DNA of 64,000 nt, from the NCBI RefSeq assembly GCF_039545035.1, contig NZ_BAABRO010000010.1:238917-302916 (forward strand). The letters are read 5' to 3'. A model generated the notes under the pieces. It saw nothing but the letters and a program-made list of their open reading frames with translations. It was not told where the DNA came from and did not search any database. The stretch is from Novipirellula caenicola (GTDB taxonomy: Bacteria > Planctomycetota > Planctomycetia > Pirellulales > Pirellulaceae). Shown here in pieces: positions 8,757 to 19,186 of the stretch (within the stretch, counting starts at the first letter, position 1; every line of letters begins with the position of its first letter). The position numbers and the translations under genes were made by a program.

Positions 8757-9323
8757 ATGGCGCTACACGAATCCCGCACACCCATTGTCCGAAAAGTCTG
8801 CGAATCTTCCGATCCCGATGAGCATGGATCCAGTCTACAGCCGGTTCAAAAGCGGGAAGTCGTGTTGCGATTGGAGGCTGAATCGCTTGAAAACATGCGT
8901 AAGCGGGCAACGGTTCGGGTCGATCAACCCAAAGGCAGCACGTTTGAAATCATCTGCGACGAGGGCCCGTACTTGGACGGTGACGATACAGCGCCTCCGC
9001 CGCTCGCATACTATAGTGCAAGCATCGCGTTCTGCTTTTTAACTCAGCTATCCCGTTACGCGACGGTCAGGAAACTGAAGATCCGCAGCATGAAGCTTAC
9101 ACAGGAAACGCGGTTCACGATGGAAGGCTCTATCATCAAAGGCACGTTGGCTGGCCAAGGTGTTGAAGTCGTCACTCATTTGGATATTGAATCAGATGAA
9201 CCCGAAGAAGCGATTCGGCAGATGATCGAAGTCGGCAAAAACAGCTGTTTCATTCACCAGTCGATCATGAATCCAGTGCCATCGACGATTCAAGCAAAGG
9301 TCAATGGACAGCTTCTCAGCTAG
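8757..9323 (+). CDS. OsmC family protein
   Basis: 188 residues. The core has the OsmC arrangement: a mixed beta sheet, then APPPLAYYSASIAFCFLTQL with a Cys in the central helix, and NSCFIHQSI with the second Cys near the C-terminus. OsmC/Ohr proteins reduce organic hydroperoxides through this Cys pair. An N-terminal extension of about 40 residues precedes the domain. The cytoplasmic protein is transcribed away from the MarR-family gene, the common MarR(OhrR)-ohr arrangement; the exact subfamily is uncertain. Confidence 0.85.
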   Translation: MALHESRTPIVRKVCESSDPDEHGSSLQPVQKREVVLRLEAESLENMRKRATVRVDQPKGSTFEIICDEGPYLDGDDTAPPPLAYYSASIAFCFLTQLSRYATVRKLKIRSMKLTQETRFTMEGSIIKGTLAGQGVEVVTHLDIESDEPEEAIRQMIEVGKNSCFIHQSIMNPVPSTIQAKVNGQLLS

Positions 9324-9421
9324 ACAGCAAGATTGAGTTGGTTCAGGCCTCGCTTCGAGTGTTGCTGTCACACCCGACTTACTACTTCCGTTTTTGCAAC
9401 GCGTTAGCACGCATTCTTAAG

Positions 9422-9931
9422 CTAGCGTCCGTCCATGCGAATGGCTTCGCGGACACGACGAACGAGACTTGTCGCGATAATAAACGCGACGGATCCAAAA
9501 CCGATCGGAAAGATTGCCGACAGCAAAAACAGAGAGCGTGAAAACTCTTTTGAAAACACACTTAGCGATGGCCGGTCGGGGTCGACGTAACACTGAACAG
9601 CTTCTCCGGTCCGGAATGCGTGGATTAGCTTACCGTGCACTTTGAATCCCGGTGCAAACAGCGTGATCTTCTGAGTTCGATGTTTATAACGTTGGCCTTG
9701 ATACTCATACGAATAGGTAACATACACGGCATCCTTTGCTTTGCCGCGTTTTACAATTTCAATATGCGATACCCGCGCATCCACCAAGACCGCATTTCGA
9801 AGTCGCAATGCATCGACGCAGTTCGATATCAGTGCTATTGAACTCCAAATGGCGACCGATATTGATACGATCACCATTGCTAGGACTGCAAGTAAACGAA
9901 CGCCTCTCAGCGGGACTTGGTGATGATGCAT
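9422..9931 (-). CDS. DUF3592 membrane protein
   Basis: 169 residues with one transmembrane segment near residues 10-35 and another near 133-155. The part between is predicted to be extracytoplasmic and includes VYVTYSYEYQGQRYKHRTQK and AVQCYVDPDRPSLSVF, the typical DUF3592 core. No function is established for the family. The start ATG 9931 follows no obvious ribosome binding site. Confidence 0.75.
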   Translation of the reverse strand: MHHHQVPLRGVRLLAVLAMVIVSISVAIWSSIALISNCVDALRLRNAVLVDARVSHIEIVKRGKAKDAVYVTYSYEYQGQRYKHRTQKITLFAPGFKVHGKLIHAFRTGEAVQCYVDPDRPSLSVFSKEFSRSLFLLSAIFPIGFGSVAFIIATSLVRRVREAIRMDGR

Positions 9932-9986
9932 GGGATGTTAGGGGAGTCACTTGTCATCACCAACGGCAATCGTATTCACGATAGAG

Positions 9987-10009
9987 AAAAAGGTGTCGAA
10001 CACCTTTTT
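9987..10009. terminator. Bidirectional hairpin terminator downstream of the Gfo/Idh/MocA gene
   Basis: A perfect 10-bp stem, AAAAAGGTGT with ACACCTTTTT, and a CGA loop. It lies 47 bp after the oxidoreductase stop and is related to the hairpin at 7755-7792 (shared AAAAAGGTGTCG). Confidence 0.75.
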
Positions 10010-10055
10010 TAGGTTTTGGGCATTTGGATGGGGACGGTGGCGTTGGATACGCTGC

Positions 10056-11399
10056 TTAAACCCAGACGGGTTCCCAGCCCTTGCGATACGGCTTGGTGAT
10101 GTAGTTTTGGCCGTCGGCGTTGTTGGTGATCGCCAACGACTTGGCATCCCAATTGAGAGTCTGGCCAGCGAAGCGGATGCCGATCGTGCCGAGCAGCACA
10201 GTCTCGGTCAACGGTCCGGCGTAATCAAAGTGCGAAGTGGTTTCCCCCGCTCCGCGACAAGCGTCCGCCCACTGCGTGTAGTGATCCACACTTTCGACGA
10301 CCGGCGTTTTGTCCGCCGGAAATTTGTCTTCGGGAAACAATTTGGGCATGGCAACGTGCGGAATCACGAGCGAGCCCTTTTCGCCAACCAGCACCGATCC
10401 CGCCGCAGGCAGTGCATAATCGGCGGGGACGTCGCCTAGCTGTTCGCGCGGTGGTTTGGTTCCAACGCCGTCATACCAGGTCACTCGAATCGTCTCGTTG
10501 GCGGTGTACTCGGTACCTGGGAACTCGTAACGCACGGTTGCGCTGTCAGTCCATGATTCGGGGAACAATTTGGGTGCTTCAGCGGTCAACGTGTTCGGTG
10601 ACCCCAGTTTCAGAGATTTGAAAACGGGATCCAAAATATGGCAGCCGAAATCCCCCAGTTGGCCGGTGCCGTACGCTTGCCAACCGCGCCAATTAAACGG
10701 GTGATACATTCCGATTTTGTAAGGACGTTCCTCTGCAACGCCTTGCCATAAGTCCCAGCGAACGTTGGATGGTACCGAGTCATTGCCGGTGGGACGATCT
10801 AGATGCCGCGGCCACGAAGGGCTACCACTCTGCCACGAATGCACCTCTTTGACCTTGCCGATCAACCCACGATGCACCCAATCCACCGCGGTTCGATACG
10901 CCGAGTGCGATTGAATTTGGTTACACATTTGTGTCACCACTTTGTACTTCCGGGCTGCCAACTTCATTTGCCGTGCTTCGTGAACCGAATGGGTGAGCGG
11001 TTTTTGGCAGAACACGTGCTTGCCCAATTGCATTGCGGGCAAGGCAATGGGGGCATGCATGAAATCAGGCGTCGACACCAACACGCCTTCGATCTCATTG
11101 GACATGTCCAACAACTTTCGCCAGTCGTCGTATTGCCGAGCTTGTTGATATCGATTGGCGGCTTGACCAAGGTGTTTTTCCGAACTGTCGATGTCGCAAA
11201 GTGCCACGACTTGCACATGCGGACTGGCTGCGACGCCATTCAAGTCGCTCCACCCTTTGCCGCCGGTCCCCACGCTGGCAATGCTCAGACGATCGTTGGC
11301 TCCATAGACTCTTGAATACTGAAACGCTGGCAGCGTGATTGCGGCACCGGCAATCGCAGTGGATTTTAGAAACGAACGACGGTTTCGTGTCGCGGTCAT
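10056..11399 (-). CDS. Tat-exported Gfo/Idh/MocA family oxidoreductase
   Basis: 447 residues. The N-terminus RNRRSFLKSTAIAGAAITLP is a twin-arginine signal. The Rossmann fold follows (RLSIASVGTGGKGWSDLNG), and HVFCQKPLTHSVHEARQM contains the EKP-type motif with Gln-Lys-Pro here. The C-terminal half is the planctomycete-type GFO_IDH_MocA domain with VRWDLWQG and a QLGDFGCHILDP motif. Such proteins carry a bound NAD(P) and act on sugars in the periplasm. The last 76 codons have a truncated second copy 2 kb away. The substrate is unknown. Confidence 0.9.
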   Translation of the reverse strand: MTATRNRRSFLKSTAIAGAAITLPAFQYSRVYGANDRLSIASVGTGGKGWSDLNGVAASPHVQVVALCDIDSSEKHLGQAANRYQQARQYDDWRKLLDMSNEIEGVLVSTPDFMHAPIALPAMQLGKHVFCQKPLTHSVHEARQMKLAARKYKVVTQMCNQIQSHSAYRTAVDWVHRGLIGKVKEVHSWQSGSPSWPRHLDRPTGNDSVPSNVRWDLWQGVAEERPYKIGMYHPFNWRGWQAYGTGQLGDFGCHILDPVFKSLKLGSPNTLTAEAPKLFPESWTDSATVRYEFPGTEYTANETIRVTWYDGVGTKPPREQLGDVPADYALPAAGSVLVGEKGSLVIPHVAMPKLFPEDKFPADKTPVVESVDHYTQWADACRGAGETTSHFDYAGPLTETVLLGTIGIRFAGQTLNWDAKSLAITNNADGQNYITKPYRKGWEPVWV

Positions 11400-11424
11400 G
11401 GCAGGATCCGTGGGTGGAGGGAAA

Positions 11425-12408
11425 TTACGGGAGGGGCGAGCATTTTAACGCAGTGCAATACGCCGGTGTGGTTTGTTCAAAAAAAATGTTCACTCCACGT
11501 TTTTCGACCAGCGGCGCATAGTTGCGATCAAATTCTCGTTTGCTTGCCAACAACACAACCATCAATGGAGTCGCGACGAAAACCAGTCGCACGATTACGA
11601 CGCCCCATTTTGACCCGTTGCGAAACACCGGTACTTCGCTGATCCAGCAGAGCGTTGGTGCGATCATCAACGTCATCGCATCAGCGGCTGAAAGACGTCC
11701 AAAGAAGTGACCGATAAAAAGCACTGAAAACAGACTGACTACAGAGATGCCAATCGTCGCATCCGGATAAAGGGGCAACTTGTCTTGGCTGCGTCGGATT
11801 GCGTAACCAGCCGTGAGTGCCGTCCCCAGAATCGCGGCGGTCAGCGGGATCGCCACCGCTCCTCCTTTGATGTAGCCCGCCAGCATCACGCTGACGCCTG
11901 CGGACTGAATCGACATACAAAGCGCCAACGAAATCGAGACGGTATCTTGAGATCGCCGTGATAACCGGCCAAGCGACCACCAAACAGCAGTGACCATGCC
12001 GGCACAAAGTAGCAGGATGCAATCGAATTGCCACCGTTTCCCGTCATCCGGATCGGTCAAGTACACCGATTGATGAATCAAGATCCGCGCCGCCGCTAAT
12101 GCGAAGCAGAAACGAACGCCCCACTTGATTCGATCGGGCACTCGTTGATGGTTCGTGATCGATTCGATGACCAGAACTGCAGGTAGGACGAGCGTTAAAA
12201 ATCGGTCGAGCGCACTAGCCGCAGGCCACTGCCACTGCAGCCGCATCGCAATGAATCCAATCCCCACCCCAATCGCAATCGCTATGATGCAAACCAGATT
12301 CAATCTAAATGCTGAGACGACACGCAACTTGGTGATCGCCAGCACAAAGAGTGCACTGGCGACCATCGCTATCACAAACGTTTTTGCATACAGCAGCGGT
12401 TCGGGCAT
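11425..12408 (-). CDS. Polytopic membrane protein of unknown function
   Basis: 327 residues with about nine to ten hydrophobic segments covering most of the length and no motif I recognise. A short hydrophilic C-terminal tail (SKREFDRNYAPLVEKRG) follows the last segment. Its ATG is only 3 bp after the stop of the YceI gene, so the two are likely translationally coupled. Its function may relate to the YceI partner, but the sequence gives no direct clue. Confidence 0.75.
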   Translation of the reverse strand: MPEPLLYAKTFVIAMVASALFVLAITKLRVVSAFRLNLVCIIAIAIGVGIGFIAMRLQWQWPAASALDRFLTLVLPAVLVIESITNHQRVPDRIKWGVRFCFALAAARILIHQSVYLTDPDDGKRWQFDCILLLCAGMVTAVWWSLGRLSRRSQDTVSISLALCMSIQSAGVSVMLAGYIKGGAVAIPLTAAILGTALTAGYAIRRSQDKLPLYPDATIGISVVSLFSVLFIGHFFGRLSAADAMTLMIAPTLCWISEVPVFRNGSKWGVVIVRLVFVATPLMVVLLASKREFDRNYAPLVEKRGVNIFFEQTTPAYCTALKCSPLP

Positions 12409-12411
12409 CCG

Positions 12412-13011
12412 CTACTTCTTAACGCCTTCACAATCGATCATGACCAGCGCCTTGTCGCCGATCGGACCAATCGCATTTTTGTCAAATCCATAATCGCTGC
12501 GTTTCAGTGACAATTCGGTTGAAAACGCGACCCGTTTTTTACCCATGATGTCGTGTTCCTTTCCGCCCATCAACACGAGAGTGATTTCGTTCGTGGTGCC
12601 ATGCATCGTAAAGTCGCCTTGGACTTCGTAGCCACCATCGATTGGTTTGACACTTGTGCTTCGGAAAGTGATGGTGGGGAACTGCTTGGTGTCGAAATAA
12701 TCGGGTTGACGAAGGTGCTCGTCGCGGGCCGCGTTGGCGGTGTCGACGCTGTCGGTCTTGATCGTCAATGCGAAGGTCGAGTTGGCAGGGGTTTCGCGAT
12801 CAATTGAAAATTTGCCAGAGACATCATTGAATCGACCGTGAATCCAGCTGATATCTAAATGACGTGCCTTAAAACTAACCGACGAATGCACAAGGTCATA
12901 ATCGTATTCATCCGCAGCGGAACATCGAGTCGTATTGCCGCTGAACGAGACAGCCAGGATTAACGTCAGCGCACATGCAAACAGGTGATGGGAAAACAGA
13001 GATTGGATCAT
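12412..13011 (-). CDS. Secreted YceI family protein
   Basis: From ATG 13011 the protein has 199 residues with a signal peptide (MIQSLFSHHLFACALTLILA). The YceI lipocalin-like barrel shows VHSSVSFKARHLDISWIHGRF, the Ser-Val-x-F-x-x-x-H motif, then LTIKTDSVDTANAARDEHLR, YFDTKQFPTITFRSTSV and GDFTMHGTTNEITL, all hallmark YceI blocks. These periplasmic proteins bind polyisoprenoid-type ligands. The longer frame from 13062 is not used because it would place a hydrophilic stretch before the signal peptide. First gene of a two-gene unit with the membrane protein. Confidence 0.9.
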   Translation of the reverse strand: MIQSLFSHHLFACALTLILAVSFSGNTTRCSAADEYDYDLVHSSVSFKARHLDISWIHGRFNDVSGKFSIDRETPANSTFALTIKTDSVDTANAARDEHLRQPDYFDTKQFPTITFRSTSVKPIDGGYEVQGDFTMHGTTNEITLVLMGGKEHDIMGKKRVAFSTELSLKRSDYGFDKNAIGPIGDKALVMIDCEGVKK

Positions 13012-13346
13012 CGGAGGTATGCTTTGCAATAGTAAGAAGGGGGGTGAACTGCGAACCGTCATCGATCACAGTGTGCACGCCATCGTATTTGCCCACCGAA
13101 CACGCGTAAAGCAGCACGCATCGATAAGCAGCCAACTTCAAGCATTGCAGCTCAAGCAATCCGGTTTGACCATTCGCTGGGAATTCAGTAATCCAACCTG
13201 TCTTGAGCAGGGGGCGTTTCGATCTGTCTATAGAGCAAAACTCATCGAGATAAACTTTTCTTCGAAAAAGTTTGCATTTACTTACTTAATCCTTAACAAT
13301 CAGGATTCCCTCCTTTTGCCTCTCCCCATTTCCCTCGCCGTTCATC
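13012..13346. other. Divergent intergenic region with pyrimidine-rich leader
   Basis: No gene is seen. AT-rich DNA at 13240-13300 (TTTTCTTCGAAAAAGTTTG) is a likely promoter region, and the last 45 bp before the next start are pyrimidine-rich (CCTCCTTTTGCCTCTCCCC) without a Shine-Dalgarno site. Confidence 0.5.
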
Positions 13347-16313
13347 ATGAAGCGAATCCTACACGCCTCGTTGTGGTTGGCGTTCGCAGTCGTCTGCGAC
13401 CGCGGCGATGCTGCTGAGGACCCGACGGCTTTTTTCGAGAAGAAGATTCGCCCCGTCTTGATCCAGCACTGTTACGAATGCCATTCATCGGAGTCCGAAG
13501 AAATCGGCGGAAAACTGCGAGTCGACAGCCGAGACGCCATGCGTACCGGAGGCGAATCGGGGCCATCGCTGCAGGTCGGCGCCCCCGACAAAAGCTTGAT
13601 CATCAAGGCGTTGCGTTACGATGATCTGGAAATGCCCCCCGAGGCGCCACTGCCCGATTCGGTCATCAAAGACTTCGAGACCTGGGTATCGATGGGGGCC
13701 GCGGATCCGCGTGAAGATACCGGCAAACCAACGCCGGTCGAAACATTGGACACTGACGCACTTTGGTCGTTCTTTCCTCGGCAAACCCCTACGATTCCGA
13801 GCGTTAGCGATCCGCAATGGGCTCGTGATCCGATCGACCATTTCATTTTATCTCGAATGGATGATGCGGAATTGGCCCCCGCCGATGATGCAGGCGCACG
13901 GACGTTGGTGCGGCGGATGTACTATGATTTGATTGGTTTGCCACCGACGCTGGCGCAGGTCAACGTCTTTGCCAGCGATTACCAAAAACATCCCGATACC
14001 GCCATCAAGCAGCTTGTTGACCAATTGTTGGCGAGTCCTCAATTCGGCGTGCGCTGGGGACGGCATTGGTTAGACGTTGCACGCTATGGCGAATCCAATG
14101 GTGACGACGGCTTGGGACGTAACGCGACCTTTCCGCATGCTTGGCGTTACCGCGATTACGTCGTGGATGCGCTCAACGACGACATACCCTATGACCAATT
14201 CTTGAGGGAACAAATCGCTGGCGACTTGTTGCCAGCGGAATCGCCAGCAGAACGAAACCGCCAACTGATCGCCACCGGTTTTCTTGCCATCGGGTCCAAG
14301 CCAGCGGTGGCGATGAACAAAAACTTTGCAATGGATGTCGTCGACGACCAAATCAACGTCGTTTGCACCGGCGTGATGGGATTGAGCGTAGCATGTGCCC
14401 GCTGTCACGATCACAAACACGATCCCATTCCGACTCGCGACTACTATGCGTTGGCGGGAATTTTTTCGAGCACGCAAACCCTGTACGGCGCCGCAGCGAA
14501 TCAGAAACTGACCGCCCCACCGACGCCGCTGCATGAGCTGAGGTCGCAGTGGGCTGCGAACCAAAAGGAGCCTGATCGATCAAATCCGCCTGACTTTCCG
14601 AGCGACTATGCCGCCGTGATCGACTCACTGTCGCCTGAATTGCATGTCCGTCTCGACGCACCGCCCGTTGGATTGACCGTGACGCCCTCGGCAAGCTATT
14701 CGGCAAAGACATTTGCATCGGTGAAAGAGACAACCTTAGTTGGCAATATCGACAAGCCCGCTAAGTCGTACTCGGTTTCGTTTTGGTTTCGAAACACGCT
14801 GAAGAATGACGCCCGGCCGATAACGGCCTACCTGTTCTCGCGAGGCAAACCGCGAGCCAGCGGACTTCCCGGCGATCATCTAGGCATCGGCGGCAAACAC
14901 GATTCGTCGCGAAGCGGCAAACTGTTTGCATTCAATGGCAACATCGACAAAACCTCTGTCGCGGGCGAGACCATCATCCCCGAGGGCAGCTGGAACCACG
15001 TCGCGTTCGTCCGCAATGGCGACCACGTGAAGGTGTTTCTCAATGGCCAGCTCGAAATCGACACCCCGATGAAAGCCACCTTTGGCGACAATACGGAGTT
15101 TTGTCTGGCCAACCGAAGCGATGATTTTGCACCGCTTACAGGAAACGTTGCCGCGTTCGCGTTGTTCCCGACTGCATTGACCGACGATGATGCGATCCTG
15201 CTACATTCAGCATCCGGCCAACCACGCGGGGTTCGAGTGGTTCCGCCGTATGGTTTTGCGATGGGAGTGCGTGAGAAAGGGAAATCAAGCGATTGCAAGA
15301 TCCACATCAACGGCCAGGGTAATCAACTCGGCCCGATCTCGCCACGCGGGACCTTGACGGCGTATCAATTGATCAACGTAAACAGCGACTTTGCTGCGGC
15401 CGAAATGCAGATCGCTCCTGAACGCAGTGGTCGTTTGGAATTAGCCCATTGGTTGACCTCACCCGATCATCCACAAACGGCCCGCGTGATCGTGAATCGA
15501 ATTTGGCAGCACCTGTTTGGCCAAGGCATTGTCGCGACTCCCGACGATTTTGGTGTCTACGGGGCTCGCCCATCGCACCCACAACTACTCGATCATTTAG
15601 CCAACCGGTTTGTCCATCAAGGCTGGTCTATGAAACGCTTGATCCGCGACATTATCTTGTCACGGACTTACCGATTAGACAGCAACGGCGACAGCGAACA
15701 TCGTCGGATCGATCCAGACAATCATTATTTCGCGCGACATCTGCGGCGACGATTGGATGCGGAATCATTGCGGGATAGCGTTCTGCAAGTGTGCGGGACG
15801 ATTGACTATTCACCGGAACAGGGATCCGCAATCGATGATATCGACGTGCTGATCAATTGGCCGCCAGGCAATGCGACCGACCTCCATCGCGACAGCAACC
15901 ATCGCAGTTTGTACCTGTGTATGCTTCGCCACGCTCCGCCGAAACAGCTGGCGGCGTTTGATCTGCCGGACGGCGTTGGGATCATGGGCAAACGGGATGT
16001 TACGACGCTTCCAACCCAATCACTGTTCTTGCTGAACAGTCCGTTCGTCGTCGAACAGGCAGCACACTTGGCGTCGAACGTGTTGAAAGCGAATTGCCCT
16101 AACGACCGCAGTCGGGTGGAACATGTATTTGCAACTGTACTGCAACGCGAACCCAATGAATCAGAGGTCCGCATGTCGCTTGCGCTGATTCAACAGCTTA
16201 GTGCCACCGACGTCCAGACAGAAACGAAAAGCGACGTGACCCACCGCAGCAAAGCATGGGCGGCCTTTTGTCACGCATTGCTGATGACGAACGAATTTCG
16301 ATACGTGGATTGA
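13347..16313 (+). CDS. PSCyt1-DUF1549-LamG-DUF1553 planctomycete cytochrome protein
   Basis: 988 residues with a signal peptide ([20 protein letters not shown]). The PSCyt1 domain carries the haem motif C42-Y-E-C-H46, followed by DUF1549 with [12 protein letters not shown] around residue 350, a LamG/concanavalin-like insert at about 470-600 ([14 protein letters not shown] and [17 protein letters not shown]), and DUF1553 at the C-terminus ([19 protein letters not shown]). These large secreted proteins are a planctomycete hallmark, always paired with DUF1501 proteins, and are suspected to work on complex polysaccharides. The DUF1501 gene starts 8 bp downstream, so they form an operon. The precise reaction is unknown. 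Confidence 0.93.
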   Translation: MKRILHASLWLAFAVVCDRGDAAEDPTAFFEKKIRPVLIQHCYECHSSESEEIGGKLRVDSRDAMRTGGESGPSLQVGAPDKSLIIKALRYDDLEMPPEAPLPDSVIKDFETWVSMGAADPREDTGKPTPVETLDTDALWSFFPRQTPTIPSVSDPQWARDPIDHFILSRMDDAELAPADDAGARTLVRRMYYDLIGLPPTLAQVNVFASDYQKHPDTAIKQLVDQLLASPQFGVRWGRHWLDVARYGESNGDDGLGRNATFPHAWRYRDYVVDALNDDIPYDQFLREQIAGDLLPAESPAERNRQLIATGFLAIGSKPAVAMNKNFAMDVVDDQINVVCTGVMGLSVACARCHDHKHDPIPTRDYYALAGIFSSTQTLYGAAANQKLTAPPTPLHELRSQWAANQKEPDRSNPPDFPSDYAAVIDSLSPELHVRLDAPPVGLTVTPSASYSAKTFASVKETTLVGNIDKPAKSYSVSFWFRNTLKNDARPITAYLFSRGKPRASGLPGDHLGIGGKHDSSRSGKLFAFNGNIDKTSVAGETIIPEGSWNHVAFVRNGDHVKVFLNGQLEIDTPMKATFGDNTEFCLANRSDDFAPLTGNVAAFALFPTALTDDDAILLHSASGQPRGVRVVPPYGFAMGVREKGKSSDCKIHINGQGNQLGPISPRGTLTAYQLINVNSDFAAAEMQIAPERSGRLELAHWLTSPDHPQTARVIVNRIWQHLFGQGIVATPDDFGVYGARPSHPQLLDHLANRFVHQGWSMKRLIRDIILSRTYRLDSNGDSEHRRIDPDNHYFARHLRRRLDAESLRDSVLQVCGTIDYSPEQGSAIDDIDVLINWPPGNATDLHRDSNHRSLYLCMLRHAPPKQLAAFDLPDGVGIMGKRDVTTLPTQSLFLLNSPFVVEQAAHLASNVLKANCPNDRSRVEHVFATVLQREPNESEVRMSLALIQQLSATDVQTETKSDVTHRSKAWAAFCHALLMTNEFRYVD

Positions 16314-16321
16314 GAGCGGAC

Positions 16322-17665
16322 ATGATTTCACGAAGAACGATGTTGCAAACCGCGTCCTGTGGTTTTGGCTATTTGGCGATGCAGTCGCTGTGTCAATCGC
16401 AGGCTGCTACCGCGACGGTAGGTAGAACGAGTCTGACCACCAATGCAATCCGCCCACGAGCCAAACGTGTCATCTTTATGTGCATGAGTGGCGGACCTGC
16501 GCAAATGGATACGTTTGATTACAAGCCGCAAACCGGCAATAAGAAACATCCCGGTTCGGTCTTTCCGTTTGCTCAACGTGGCGAAAGTGGCTTATGGATT
16601 TCGGATCTCTTGCCGGAGACGACAAAGCACGCCGATCGGCTGTGTGTGATCAACGGTATGCACGCCGATACCGGCAACCATGCGCAATCGTTTCTGCAAC
16701 TACATACCGGCGAAAAACTTCGAAAACGTCCTAGCATGGGTTCATGGATCTCGTATGGGTTGGGCACCGATAACCAAAATTTGCCCGGGTTCGTCAGTCT
16801 CAATGCGGCCAAACCCTCGGTCTACAGTAGCGTTTTCTTACCCACCGAGTTTGCTGGGACGCCGATTGGGACCAACGGCGAAGACATGTCCAAGGCCATG
16901 ATCCGCGATATCTCGGGCACGCATTTGCCAGCCGACGTGAAACGGCAGCAATTGGACTTTGTGCAAGCGATGAACCGCGATCATTTGGACGCTCGGCGTG
17001 GGGATTCGGAACTAGAGGGAGTGATTGAGTCGATGGAACTGGCCTTTCGCATGCAGTCGACCGCGCCCGAACTATTGGATTTGAGTCGCGAAACCGAAGC
17101 GACACTGCGGCGTTATCGCGTCGGAAAGAAATTGTCAGTCGGCACGTGTCGTCCTACCGATTTTGGGCGTCAGTGTTTACTCGCTCGCCGGTTTGCCGAG
17201 GCGGGGGTGCGTTTTATCGAAGTCAATCATGGCGGCTGGGATCAGCACAACGACCATCGACGCGACTTAAAGGCAAATTGCGAAACAATTGACGCCCCAA
17301 TCGCCGCACTCCTTGAAGATCTCGCTGCACGCGGTTTGTTGGAGGACACGTTGTTGGTGTGGGGGGGCGAATTTGGCCGCCCTGGCTTGATCCCGGACGA
17401 TGGCAAAGACGCCTCAGGCCACAATTCTAACGGGTTCACGTTTTGGTTAGCCGGCGGCGGCGTCAAACAAGGCTACGTGCACGGCAAGACCAATGAAACC
17501 GGTTCGCGAGCCGTCGAGGGCAAGGTGCACTTTCGAGACTTGCACGCCACGATATTGCATCTGTTGGGGCTGGACCATCAACAGTTGACGTTCGAGCACG
17601 GCGGCCGCCAACATCGATTGACCGGTCACGAAGAAGCCAAAGTCGTTCACGAACTATTCGCCTAA
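16322..17665 (+). CDS. DUF1501 family protein, Tat-exported
   Basis: From ATG 16322, 447 residues starting [20 protein letters not shown], a twin-arginine signal. The body has [16 protein letters not shown], the family entry motif, then [10 protein letters not shown] and [17 protein letters not shown], which resemble the metal-site region of the sulfatase/alkaline-phosphatase superfamily. The earlier frame start at 16256 overlaps the upstream gene and is less likely. It is the usual partner of the preceding cytochrome-domain protein. Enzymatic activity has not been established for the family. Confidence 0.92.
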   Translation: MISRRTMLQTASCGFGYLAMQSLCQSQAATATVGRTSLTTNAIRPRAKRVIFMCMSGGPAQMDTFDYKPQTGNKKHPGSVFPFAQRGESGLWISDLLPETTKHADRLCVINGMHADTGNHAQSFLQLHTGEKLRKRPSMGSWISYGLGTDNQNLPGFVSLNAAKPSVYSSVFLPTEFAGTPIGTNGEDMSKAMIRDISGTHLPADVKRQQLDFVQAMNRDHLDARRGDSELEGVIESMELAFRMQSTAPELLDLSRETEATLRRYRVGKKLSVGTCRPTDFGRQCLLARRFAEAGVRFIEVNHGGWDQHNDHRRDLKANCETIDAPIAALLEDLAARGLLEDTLLVWGGEFGRPGLIPDDGKDASGHNSNGFTFWLAGGGVKQGYVHGKTNETGSRAVEGKVHFRDLHATILHLLGLDHQQLTFEHGGRQHRLTGHEEAKVVHELFA

Positions 17666-17672
17666 ATTTTCC

Positions 17673-18614
17673 TTGGAAACACCATTGTCGATCAATCCAT
17701 TTCGAATCTCTGCGTCACCTCGCTGTCAAATTGTCCCGCTTCCTGGCAATCAGGTCTCTTTTGCAATCGATGGGACCGAGCGACTGCGATGGCACGCGCC
17801 CGAAGACGCACCTCGTCCGTTTTTCTTTCCGTTGACCGGTCCTTCGGGAATCCCGTTAACGCGGATGGGGCACCCGGGAGCACCGGATCATGACCATCAT
17901 CGATCCGTATGGTTCGCACACCACAAAGTCGCGAATCACAACTTCTGGGCGGACACACCCTCCTCAAAGATCCGACAAACCCAGTGGTTGGCGTATGACG
18001 ATGGCGATGACGAAGCGAGGATGGCGGTCCAGCTCGAGTGGCTCGCCGGCCCCGAATTGCACCCCGTGATCAAACAGGACTTGTTGGTGGCTGTTGCTCC
18101 CGCACCCGGCGCAGGAGTTTTTGTCGAACTGCAAACATCACTCCGATCGGTGGCAGAGACGATCGAATTAGAACAGACCAATTTTGGGCTGCTGGCGGTA
18201 CGCGTCGCCAAAGCCATCTCGGCACGTTTCGGGGGCGGGGTGATCACTGGAGCGAACGGCCAACAAGGCGAAAAGGCGTTGTTCGGTATGCCGTCGGCGT
18301 GGATCGATTACAGCGGCGAGATAGACCAAGGAATCGTTGAAGGCATCACCTATTTCGACCATCCGAGCAACGGAAGATTCCCAAGTAAGTGGCACGTTCG
18401 CGACGATGGTTGGATGGGAGCATCGGTTTGTCGCGATGGAGCGGTCATGCTGTACAAAGACAAGCCCACCACGTGGCGTTACCTATTGCACGCTCATCCA
18501 GGCGCGATGAATCATGACGTTGCTTCACAAGTGCAAGACGATTTCCATAATCGTTCGCCGATGCGTTTGCAGAAAGGCGGTGTTTCTCAGGCCTATACGA
18601 TCGAGCGTTCCTAG
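17673..18614 (+). CDS. DUF6807 (PmoA-like) family protein
   Basis: 313 residues. MGHPGAPDHDHHRSVWFAHH near residue 66 is the signature of the DUF6807 family, and FDHPSNGRFPSKWHVRDD and LLHAHPGAMNHD follow in the usual order. The name 'methane oxygenase PmoA' found in databases is misleading; the family shows no similarity to copper methane monooxygenase. The start is TTG 17673, 7 bp after the DUF1501 stop; a second in-frame TTG is at 17685. No signal peptide is visible. Likely the third gene of the operon; function unknown. Confidence 0.85.
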   Translation: METPLSINPFRISASPRCQIVPLPGNQVSFAIDGTERLRWHAPEDAPRPFFFPLTGPSGIPLTRMGHPGAPDHDHHRSVWFAHHKVANHNFWADTPSSKIRQTQWLAYDDGDDEARMAVQLEWLAGPELHPVIKQDLLVAVAPAPGAGVFVELQTSLRSVAETIELEQTNFGLLAVRVAKAISARFGGGVITGANGQQGEKALFGMPSAWIDYSGEIDQGIVEGITYFDHPSNGRFPSKWHVRDDGWMGASVCRDGAVMLYKDKPTTWRYLLHAHPGAMNHDVASQVQDDFHNRSPMRLQKGGVSQAYTIERS

Positions 18615-19186
18615 CGGCGCGGTCGACACCACGTTTTGCCCTACTGCTTGGCACCAAAATCAACCCAATCGGCTCTCGATTCGCTGCGGGCGGACTTCTT
18701 GATCGCGATAAGCGCAGGCGTCCGCCTCGCTGCAAACCGCTTCGTCGTGGAAAACACCCGATGATTGTCGACGTCGACCACCGTCGGATGCGGTCCCTCG
18801 GCGACACGAATTCGCTCGGAACACTACTCCGCGAACGGTCAGATTCAGGCGTCTGGCATTCCAGTCCGCATGGATTGACATGAATTTAGACGGTACTGTC
18901 ACTGTCGTTTGAAGCCGCAATTGACGCGTTTTTTGGCTAAAACTCCGGCAAACTCGTCAAATCTTCGATCTTTTCAAAAATTCTTTGTCCAAATTGCGGC
19001 CACGTCGGAGTGGTTAGGCAAGGGAAGACGGTCCGCGTCGGTTCCGTAAGGGTCTGAAGCCCATTATTGACGCCGCCATGCCGCAAAAATTGCGGAACCA
19101 CCGAACGTCACTTGTTGAAGGAAAGAAGCAACAAGCTGCGTGTTCCCTTACTTAAGTACTAATTCGAACGTTGCGGAGCAGCTTGG
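18615..19186. other. Intergenic region before the FecR-LamG gene
   Basis: 570 bp with no convincing gene. On the minus strand a frame of about 65 codons ends at a TAG near 18648 and reads RIRVAEGPHPTVVDVDNHR and onward; it may be a decayed gene end but no family is recognised. No ECF sigma factor gene is present, although FecR proteins usually have one next door. Confidence 0.45.

Noticed and set aside
17673..18614. Methane monooxygenase subunit (PmoA)
   Set aside because: The sequence belongs to DUF6807; it is soluble and has none of the membrane segments or copper ligands of methane monooxygenase.
18648..18900. Possible decayed gene end on the minus strand before the FecR-LamG gene
   Set aside because: A short frame ends in TAG and has coding-like composition, but no domain can be named and an in-frame stop lies upstream.
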